Below are positions 9,245-15,652 of a stretch of DNA of 15,652 nt, piece by piece. The notes under the pieces were generated by a model. It saw only the letters and a list, made by a program, of their open reading frames with translations, searched no databases and was not told the DNA's origin. The translations under genes were made by a program, and so were the position numbers. Source of the DNA: Podochytrium sp. JEL0797 (Eukaryota; Chytridiomycota; Chytridiomycetes; Chytridiales; Chytriomycetaceae); NCBI GenBank assembly GCA_027596195.1, contig JADGJG010000613.1, positions 1 through 15,652 on the forward strand, in the 5' to 3' direction. Each line of letters starts with the position of its first letter. Position 1 is the stretch's first letter.

Positions 9245-9354
9245 TGAAGGAATGATGTCAAGTTCGGAAGGAAAATGCGGGGAGTTAAAGCATTGATGTT
9301 TTCCTTTCTCCCTAATCTCTGGAGGTGGATTAATTATTTTCCCGTCCTTCATTC
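9245..9354 (+). repeat. Degenerate direct repeat, copy 2
   Basis: Second copy of the module at 9111-9208, beginning TGAAGGAATGATGTCAAG and ending GTGGATTAATTATTTTCCCGTCCTTC. It ends about 60 bases before the lipase ATG. Confidence 0.55.
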
Positions 9355-9413
9355 ATTCTTGTTGCGTAAATATGACTAATGGAAAAAAACAATATACATA
9401 AAAGAAAGAATAG

Positions 9414-10793
9414 ATGAGAGAGATGACGAAAAAAGAAATTACCTTAATGCGTGCGAGCCTCTTTGCTCTTGCATTCCTCCCCTTCGCGATCCACTGTACA
9501 CCCATTCCCTTCGGCGGGACTGCCGACCCCGCCACACTAACCCAATTGTGGGGAACAAGCGGAAACAGTTACCCAACGGTATTCTTGCATGGACTCCTCG
9601 GATGGGGTGAAGCCAAACCACTCCTCGGTCTCATCCACTACTGGGGAGGTATCACCCAGAACATTCTGGAGGACCTGCGTGCTCAAGGACACGTTGTCTC
9701 AGCTCCCTCCATGGGTCCAATCTCGTCCAACTGGGAACGCGCTTGTGAAGCATTTGCGCAGATCACAGGCTCCGTCACGGATTATGGCGTTGCGCGCAGC
9801 ACCCAGTTCGGACACCTCCGTTTCGGGGAGGACCACACGGGCCATGCTCTCGTTCCTGGGTTCATGCAAGGCAACAACGCGCTCAAGATTAATCTTGTTG
9901 GGCATAGCATGGGAGGTCCGACTCAACGCATGTTGGCACACTTGTTGCAGTTTGGTTCTCCGACGGAAATGGCGGCCTGTGCCACTGCCAAGACGGTCTG
10001 CTCCCCACTGTTTTGGACCAACAAGACGCAATCTTCGTATGTGAATGGAGTCTTTGCTCTCTCGGGGGTTCACCAAGGAAGCACTTTGGATGACTTTCTT
10101 CATTCCAACAACGGCATTCTGGACTTTCTCGAACAGTTGATCAAGGCAATAGTTGGGGTCAATAACTGGGACGGAATTTACATCTACGACATGCAACTTG
10201 GGCACTGGGGTCTTAACCAGAATCCAGGCGAAGCGTTCTTTCCCTTCTTACACCGCATCTTCGCGTCTCCATGGGTCGACTCAAAATCAACCGCATTGTT
10301 TGATAATTCCGTGGCAGCCTTCAGTTCTCCTCTGCTGTCGTTTGTCCAAAACTCCCCAAAGACAACGTACCTGTCTGCCGCGGCTCTGAGTACGATTTTG
10401 GTGAATGGGGTGGCTGTCGCAGAGATCACAACGTTTCCCGTCTTGATCCCCTTCACCGACATTATTGGAGCCTACTCGAACGCGTCACTCCCGATTCTTA
10501 GTCTGAATTCGGTCCAAGACTGGCGCATGAATGACGGGCTTGTTTCCATCGCTGCGAGCCGGGGTCCTTCTTCTGGATACACGTCATTCAGCATGAACCT
10601 TCAGTCGGGCACTCAAGCCCAACTTGCCGGTTCTGCTGTCACAACGGCTCCTGGAAAGGGGGTGTATAATTATGTTGGCGCTTGGGACAATACAGATCAT
10701 TTGGCATTGACTGGTTTGGTGGACTTGATTCCTGGGTTGAGAACGAATTTCTATAGAAATTTGATGACGGTGTTAGCGGCTTTAGGGGCGTGA
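9414..10793 (+). CDS. Secreted bacterial-type lipase, family I.5 (Geobacillus/Staphylococcus type)
   Basis: Alpha/beta-hydrolase predicted to hydrolyse triacylglycerols outside the cell; 459 aa in one uninterrupted exon. A signal peptide is visible (LMRASLFALAFLPFAIHC, cleavage likely near residue 28). The ATG at 9447 (Met12) would give a cleaner signal peptide and may be the true start. Motifs: oxyanion-hole region PTVFLHGLLGWG (54-65); HYWGGI; the family block SSNWERACEAFAQ (104-116); nucleophile S165 in GHSMGG; GHWGLNQNPGE (263-273), which matches the family's DQWGL block; catalytic D374 in NDGLVS; catalytic H429 in NTDHLALTG. Mature size and C-terminus (FYRNLMTVLAAL) fit the roughly 390-residue bacterial enzymes. 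Of the four zinc ligands known in Geobacillus L1 lipase, only the H87 equivalent (H134) is kept; the others read E108, R128 and G263. The lack of introns beside intron-dense genes suggests transfer from bacteria. Confidence 0.9.
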   Translation: MREMTKKEITLMRASLFALAFLPFAIHCTPIPFGGTADPATLTQLWGTSGNSYPTVFLHGLLGWGEAKPLLGLIHYWGGITQNILEDLRAQGHVVSAPSMGPISSNWERACEAFAQITGSVTDYGVARSTQFGHLRFGEDHTGHALVPGFMQGNNALKINLVGHSMGGPTQRMLAHLLQFGSPTEMAACATAKTVCSPLFWTNKTQSSYVNGVFALSGVHQGSTLDDFLHSNNGILDFLEQLIKAIVGVNNWDGIYIYDMQLGHWGLNQNPGEAFFPFLHRIFASPWVDSKSTALFDNSVAAFSSPLLSFVQNSPKTTYLSAAALSTILVNGVAVAEITTFPVLIPFTDIIGAYSNASLPILSLNSVQDWRMNDGLVSIAASRGPSSGYTSFSMNLQSGTQAQLAGSAVTTAPGKGVYNYVGAWDNTDHLALTGLVDLIPGLRTNFYRNLMTVLAALGA

Positions 10794-10869
10794 ATTTTCT
10801 TTAAGAAAAGAATTCTTTGGGGGTGATTTTAAAATATAGTTCACATAGTTGGAGGTCGGGTTGCAAATG

Positions 10870-11174
10870 TCAGGCATCAATTGATGCAATCTGCATCCGA
10901 GTTTCGACGAAGGGAGCCAACATTCCATTCTTGCCCTCCAACTCTTTCTCGAGCGTTTCCAACCGCTTTGGCTTGGACCAACTTTGCGCCGCCAATCCCG
11001 CGTCACCACCCCCACCCAACCCCCACCACTCTGCGCTGATATGACTCCAACAGTTCATCCAACTCCTTATTGATGTTCACAATCTCCCAGTCTGCCAAAT
11101 CGAGGGAATGGGTTCCTTTATCGTGACATTCTAATGAATCGGTGTGTCCGCTTCTTGCGGTTCCTAGAGGTCCG
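10870..11174 (-). pseudogene. Coding-like sequence in two frames downstream of the 119-aa gene
   Basis: Minus strand, not recognised. One frame (about 11160-11000) reads SLECHDKGTHSLDLADWEIV then NINKELDELLESY, open until a TGA after VGVGWGW. A second frame (11058-10870) reads HISAEWWGLGG, then SWSKPKRLETLEKELEGKNG and ends ASIDA-TGA; it has coiled-coil character. The switch occurs at or just before a G-rich run (about 10998-11021). It may be the 3' part of the gene at 11175-11706, broken by one or two indels (real or assembly) or joined by introns I could not resolve. A splice from GTGTGA (11239) to GGCAG (11092) would keep the frame into DYWEIVNINKELDE. It is convergent with the lipase. Confidence 0.35.
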
Positions 11175-11706
11175 TTATGAGCGTTGAGATGGCGCTTTGT
11201 GTGTCTCGAGGTGGAAGATGGGGATAAAATCGTTCACACAATCCGAGGTGAAAGTGAAGAGGCCGAGGGGCAAAGCAGCGATGGAAGTGATGGACCCAAG
11301 GAGGAGTCTGACAACTTTGCCAGTGAGAGGGGGGAGGCTTTCAAATTGGTATCGATTTTGAGATTGTTTAGGCGGTGGAGGAGAAGGGAGAAGGGTGATC
11401 CAACAAGCCCCCCTTTCACCTCCACCCTCCCAAAGCCAGGCCCCACAATGTCATGTACAAGGCAAAAAGTTCGCCGTCATCCTCCTCCTCCCGCAGCGCG
11501 TTCTCAATCTCAGTATTGAGTTCCTCCCCAACATCCGTCGCCTCCTCTCCCGCGATGTCAGATGGGCTGAGTGACAATGGAGCTTGAGCGATAGTAAAGG
11601 CATGGGGAAGCCGCGGAAGAGCAAGGGGAAACGCACATCCTGATTAAAAAGGGAAAGTACGACAAACCATACCGATCTCAATCATCAGCACTCGGGTTTT
11701 TGTCAT
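11175..11706 (-). CDS. Unrecognised 119-aa protein, three exons (model)
   Basis: Minus-strand model: exon 1 11706-11673 (ATG in ACAATGACA), intron 11672-11583 (90 bp, GTATGG...CTCAAG), exon 2 11582-11420, intron 11419-11338 (82 bp, GTGAAA...TTGAAAG with CCTAAAC branch site), exon 3 11337-11175 to TAA. Lengths 34+163+163 give exactly 120 codons. The protein has an acidic helix-like part (GEELNTEIENALREEEDDGE, 30-49), then LFALYMTLWGLALGGW, then a hydrophobic stretch (VVRLLLGSITSIAALPLGLF, 74-93) that may cross a membrane, and a tail HLETHKAPSQRS. No family is recognised. The real gene may extend into 10870-11174 by another intron. Both acceptors (CAAG, AAAG) are less usual than CAG. Confidence 0.4.
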
Positions 11707-11842
11707 TGTTCAAGTCGAGTGGTTTTGTTTATTGGGGAGAGTCGCGTCATAAATATGGTATATGTACTCCATCCACCCCCCTGGCTCAACTCACAGCGCG
11801 GCATCCCTCGCGCAACAATCGAAATCGCATTTTTTGGCTACC

Positions 11843-12040
11843 TCAAGCAGCCGCGTTAAGCAATCTCTCTGCCTTGAGAGGGAAACCACCCTTTGCATTC
11901 TCAACCCAACGAATTGTCGACCCCCCCACGGTCGCTTGCGTGCTTGCAATCAAAATATCAGAAACCATTTTCCAAGTCGCGCTTGGGTCCACTTTTACAG
12001 ATGGGGGGGGGGGGGGGGGGCTTTCCTCCGTCAAAAACAT
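11843..12040 (-). CDS. Short ORF with proline tract, uncertain
   Basis: Minus-strand frame of 65 codons from ATG 12040 to TGA 11843. It reads MFLTEES, six prolines encoded by the C side of an 18-base homopolymer, then KVDPSATWKMVSDILIASTQ and WVENAKGGFPLKAERLLNAA. The part after the proline tract has good protein-like composition and could be the last exon of a larger gene. The frame is also open upstream (RRTIPLGPRGKLE) until another G/C tract. Any error in homopolymer length would break the join. No family recognised. Confidence 0.3.
   Translation of the reverse strand: MFLTEESPPPPPPSVKVDPSATWKMVSDILIASTQATVGGSTIRWVENAKGGFPLKAERLLNAAA
12003..12020 (+). repeat. G18 homopolymer
   Basis: Eighteen consecutive G within the minus-strand ORF at 11843-12040, where it is read as CCC proline codons. 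Confidence 0.85.
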
Positions 12041-12134
12041 TTCCAATTTACCCCGTGGCCCGAGGGGTATTGTTCTCCGTGTCAGAGTCACACTGGTAAA
12101 TTTAGGTTTTTTAGGAGATAAAAACAAAACATGA

Positions 12135-12214
12135 GCCCCCCCGCCCCCGGCCCCCCCGCCCCCCACCGCCCGGCCCCCGTGCCTCGCCGCTTCCGCCCCG
12201 GGGGGGTGGGTCGG
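12135..12214 (+). repeat. C-rich then G-rich low-complexity tract
   Basis: About 45 bases of C runs with occasional G, a mixed GC segment, then G7TGGG. The order (C then G) is opposite to the tract at 6900-6970. The two arms could pair as a hairpin. Base composition is unlike both flanks. Confidence 0.8.
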
Positions 12215-12779
12215 GCAAACTTTCTGCTTTTCTTCAATGATCCTTGGCCTTCTTCGCATTCATTTGCTGATTGAGCAGGTTATTTGCGCGTGCAGATGCA
12301 GCAGAAAGTTGGCGTGTTCCATTTTCTGTCCAGTTTCTCTGCCATACCTAGTTTGTATAATTGGGAGGGCCAAAAAACCTAAGCCCCACCAAGGGCATTT
12401 TCTCATCCCACGCACACACACACACATATGATTCGCGAAAGTGGCTTCACAATCTCCCGAATGGATTTCCTTGACTTTTGAAAGCGCGAATTGCAGCGAG
12501 GTTCTTGTTCAACTCTTTCAACCATGCTGCAAGGTCTCTGCCTCCTGTTAAGTTGCTCTAGCTGTTTTTTAATCTAGAATTCCTGGACTACTTAAAAAAT
12601 ATAATGGCGGTCAGTTGGCGGCTTTAGAAGCGCGATTTAGCTTCGATGAGTTAAAAATACGTCACCAACGTGGCTTGAAGTTCTTTTGTTTTTTTCAATG
12701 TTTTCGTTTCAGATTTTCAGACTTGATTTTTTTTTTTCGTTCCTGCCAACAACACCGCACCGGTTCACAACCCTCACGC
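12215..12779. other. Intergenic and promoter region of the RBM26/27-like gene
   Basis: No confident gene. A short CA microsatellite lies at about 12412-12425. On the minus strand between 12230 and 12400, short protein-like pieces appear in different frames (for example RANNLLNQQMNAKKAKDH) without a consistent exon model. From about 12660 to 12780 the plus strand is T-rich with TTTCGTTTCAG near 12720, which could be a leader-intron acceptor for the downstream gene; no matching donor was chosen. Confidence 0.4.
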
Positions 12780-15488
12780 ATGCAACTCACGGACAGCGAA
12801 ACAACGGCACTGCAGGCATACCTCAGCACGTTGTTGCAGAAGATGTAAGTGTTTTTAAAAGAAAGAGTTTGTTTCTAATGAGTTGCGCAGTTGCGATGCG
12901 GATCCCTCTGTTCTTGCCGAATACGTAGTCGCACTTCTCAAGCACGAAAAAAGCGATGCAGATCTTGAAGCCAATTGCCTCGAACAGCTCGAAGAGTTCT
13001 TGAAGCACGGTGCGTGCGATGTTTTTGTTTTTTTTGCTTCCTGTTTTTTGCTTACTTTTGTTGTAATAGAAACCAAGGGCTTCGTGGATGCGCTTTTCTC
13101 TGCGCTTGCGACAAAGTCGTTTATGCCTGCGACTGTGTCAATTCCGCTTCCCGCGGCGCCTCTTTCGCCGCCTGCGAAGCGCGCGCTTCACGAAGACGAC
13201 GACGACGATGACGAAGACGGACAACGCGCGCGGAGGAGGCGCCGCTTCGACGAATCGCAGCAGAGCAACGACCCGCAAAGGAGAGACTTTCAGCAACAAA
13301 GACAGCAGCACCCGCTTTACCACAGCAACAACAACAACAACAACAACGCGTATCCCGCTGGTCCAATGGGAATCCACCAAAATGCGTTTGGCGGCGGCAA
13401 CGTGCGCGGGGGGCCGTACCAGCGTGGTCCGGGTGGACCCATGCCGCAAATGAGGCGAAGGGGGAGGTGTTTCGACTTTGACTGTACGTGTGCTTTCCCC
13501 TTCTTTCTCTGATTATTTTACTAACTCGGGCATGCGCTTCTTGTTTTTATTTTGTAGCCAAGGGATACTGCACGCGCGGGGAAACGTGTCCCTTTGATCA
13601 CAGTCCTCTCGGAATGATGAGTGGTGGTGGGCCTGGAATGGGAATGCCGGGCATGGGAATGAACCCACCGCCTTTCATGGGAGGACCGGGTGGAGGAGGA
13701 GGAAACATGCCTCCGTATGGAATGAACGGAGGGCCGCCTCCCATGAACGGATTCGGTACGCTTTTTTGTGTTTTCTTAACTGGCCTTTTCTCTTATCCTA
13801 ACTCAACTTTGGGCAATTCTCTTGTTTTTCTCCACCTTTAGACCCAATGAACGACCAATACGCCCCCGACATGTCTCTCTCCGCCCCGCCCCCCTTCGGC
13901 GGCCCGAGCAACGGTCCCACCCCCAACATGATGTTCCCACCCCACCAACAACAACCCCCCTCCTTCCGCGGCGGATTCCGAGGCGGCCGAGGCGGCGGCG
14001 GCGGCGGCGGCGGCGGATCCATGCGCGGCGGATTCCGCGGCAACAACCCCATGCAACAACCCAACGGGTTCCCCTCCCGACCCCACCGCAACCCCATCAA
14101 CGACACGATCGTTGTCCAAAACATTCCCCCCGAATCCTGCTCCCTCGACACGGTCAATACGTATTTCAAGCAGTTTGGAATGATCACGGATATCCAGGTG
14201 GATGTCGGGGCGAAGCGGGCGGTCGTGCGGTATGCGACGGCGGGGGAGGCCAAAGCGGCGTATTCGAGTCCTGAGGTGATTTTTGGGAATCGGTTTGTGA
14301 AGGTGTTTTATCAGGATCCAGCTGTTGCTGCTGCGGCTGGTGTTGGCGGTGGTCCGATGGGTGCGGGGCCGATTGGGCCGCAGGGTGGGATGGGTGCGCC
14401 GATGCAGCAGCAAGGGTTCCATGCGCAATTGCCTGTTCGACCTACACCACCTGTGTTTGTGACGGAGCAGCAGAAACAAAAAGACGCGGCGATTCATTTG
14501 GCCAAGCAGAAGGAATCGTTTGTACAGACGCAGATGGAGCTACAAAAGCAGTTGTTTGCACGCATCGAAGCCGGCGGGATGACTGTTGAAGAGCGACGCG
14601 AAGTGATGGCGAGTTTGAAGAGTGTGCAGGAGGTGTTGAAGGGGGCGTTGGAGGATGGAGTTAAGGCTGCGGAGGCGGCCAAGGCGGTTGCAGAGGAGAG
14701 GAAGAGGAAGGTGGAGGAGGCGGCGGCGGTTGCTGCTGCTGCGGCGGCTGTGAAGGTGGAAGTGGAGGGTTCTGGTGTTGTGGGGGAGAATGGGGAGGAG
14801 GATGAGGTTGCCATGTTGGAGAGGTTGAAGGCTGAGGTTTGGGACCCGTCGTTTTTTCTTCGATCGTTCGTCACAGTGTGTTTGCTTACGGAATTTTTTT
14901 TTCCTTTGTGCAGGCCCTCGCTGTTGGTGTTGATCCCACCACCGCCGTCCAACAACACCAACCCATCCTCCGCGGCGGTCCCCAAATGCGCGGACGCGGC
15001 GGATACCAACGCGGTGGTCGCGGTGGCGCCGTCCCGCACTTTTCGGCCCCAGGAACGCGATCCTTGGACCTCCGCCCAAAGAAACTGGTTGTCCTCGGGG
15101 TTCAGGAGTCTGATAAGGCGTTGCTCATGTCGCAGTTGGAGAGTAAAGGGCGGGTTGTGTTGTTGCAGTTTGAGCGGGAGCGGTTGGTGTTGGAGATGGC
15201 GTTTCGGCATGAGAGTGAGAAGGTTTGTTGGTTTTTTTTTTCGGGTTCTTGGGTTCCCTCGCTCTCTCTGTGGTTTCTTTCGTCGCGGTGTTCTGACACG
15301 ATTTTTTGATCAACGTACAAAAACAGGTGTTCCAGTCGGGACTCAAGGGCGCCAACGCCGAATCACTCACAATTTCTTGGTTCGATGTCAACAAGGATGC
15401 GCCGCTCGAAGCGGCGGTGGTGCAGGAGGCGAGTGGTGTGGCGCAGGAGGGGGTGGCGGTGAAGGGGGAGGAGGGATCTGCATCGTGA
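12780..15488 (+). CDS. RBM26/RBM27-like RNA-binding protein (PWI-like, CCCH, RRM)
   Basis: Nuclear RNA-binding protein; relatives are RBM26/RBM27, linked to the PAXT nuclear exosome adaptor, and S. pombe Rmn1 of MTREC. Exons: 12780-12844, 12891-13009, 13070-13483, 13558-13755, 13842-14836, 14914-15222, 15327-15488; 2262 nt, 753 aa, all GT-AG and in phase. N-terminal PWI-like domain (1 to about 75) with CDADPSVLAEYVVALLKHEK and ETKGFVDALFSALATKSF, the family hallmark. Then an Asp/Glu run, basic RARRRRRF, an Asn-7 tract, and a C-x8-C-x5-C-x3-H zinc finger (C195, C204, C210, H214; GYCTRGETCPFDH). Met/Gly/Pro-rich and RGG sequences (308-330) lead to an RRM (about 352-424: TIVVQNIPPE, RFVKVFYQDP). 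A Lys/Glu coiled coil, a second RGG patch and a C-terminal RRM-like fold (LDLRPKKLVVLGV, SLTISWFDV) end the protein. The 46 bp first intron is the shortest in the well-supported genes. Confidence 0.93.
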
Positions 15489-15652
15489 TTACTTTTTTGT
15501 TTTTGTGTGTTTGGCTTCGTTTTGTTGTGGATGATTTTTTCGGGGGGGGGGGGGGCAGGTTTTTTTTTTAAAAAATAAGAACAAGAAGAGTGTGATGAAA
15601 AGGATAAAAAAAAAAATGTCCATAAACACCAACAGATAACAAAAAAAAAGAA
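15489..15652 (+). other. 3' flank of the RBM26/27-like gene, with G14 tract
   Basis: T-rich then A-rich sequence expected of a 3'UTR. It contains G14 at 15542-15555, AAAAAATAAGAA at about 15570 as a weak polyadenylation-like signal, and several A runs to the window edge. No further gene begins here. Confidence 0.5.

Larger units (their letters stand above)
9068..9413. promoter_or_regulatory. Shared upstream region between the lipase and the divergent 134-aa gene
   Basis: A/T-rich, gene-free interval of 346 bp between two divergent start codons. It contains TATAAA at 9236-9241 and two diverged copies of a module listed separately. Each copy ends in GGTGGATNAATTATTT, which includes a TAAT/ATTA core of the kind bound by homeodomain-type factors. 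A role in controlling the lipase is inference. Confidence 0.4.

Noticed and set aside
12230..12400. Further minus-strand exons upstream of 12214
   Set aside because: Several short protein-like pieces occur, but no set of donor, acceptor and phase joined them to each other or to the ORF at 11843-12040.
13838..14497. Antisense open frames opposite the RGG/RRM part of the RBM26/27-like gene
   Set aside because: They arise from GC-rich repeats of the sense gene; the sense frame has clear domains.
1..15652. tRNA, rRNA, CRISPR arrays, transposon ends
   Set aside because: No tRNA T-loop with matching arms, no rRNA-like block, no regularly spaced repeats and no terminal inverted repeats or transposase motifs were seen on either strand.

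Overview
The window is nuclear DNA from a compact, intron-rich eukaryote, most likely an early-diverging (chytrid-like) fungus. This rests on GT-AG introns of about 46-117 bp with CTAAC/CTGAT-like branch sites, no operons or Shine-Dalgarno sites, and a typical fungal/opisthokont gene set. The species cannot be read from the sequence.

Layout, left to right. (1) 2-274 (+): the last 90 codons of a long-form tRNase Z (ELAC2/Trz1). (2) 275-1245: intergenic DNA and the leader of the next gene, with a likely 5'UTR intron at 844-1002. (3) 1246-2746 (+): ornithine decarboxylase, two exons, 477 aa. (4) 2945-7373 (+): an ISWI-class chromatin-remodelling ATPase, 20 exons, 1015 aa in the model built here; part of its SLIDE region is missing exactly where the sequence turns into a G/C homopolymer tract. 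(5) 7584-8037 and 8474-9067 (-): two small spliced genes of unknown function, hard to see because their exons are short or lack an ATG. (6) 9068-9413: a promoter region shared by a divergent gene pair, carrying a degenerate tandem duplication. (7) 9414-10793 (+): an intronless, secreted bacterial-type lipase of family I.5 (Geobacillus/Staphylococcus type), the best horizontal-transfer candidate. (8) 10870-12040 (-): a small three-exon gene model, coding-like sequence in shifting frames, and a short proline-tract ORF. (9) 12041-12779: no confident gene. (10) 12780-15488 (+): an RBM26/RBM27 (S. pombe Rmn1-like) RNA-binding protein, seven exons, 753 aa.

The four well-supported housekeeping genes act in tRNA 3' processing, polyamine synthesis, nucleosome spacing and nuclear RNA surveillance; they do not form a pathway. 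The accessory part is 7.5-12.7 kb: the acquired-looking lipase flanked by unrecognised minus-strand genes. No tRNA, rRNA, CRISPR or recognisable transposon was seen. At least six long G or C tracts lie in introns and intergenic DNA and may be assembly or sequencing artefacts; they affect two gene models.
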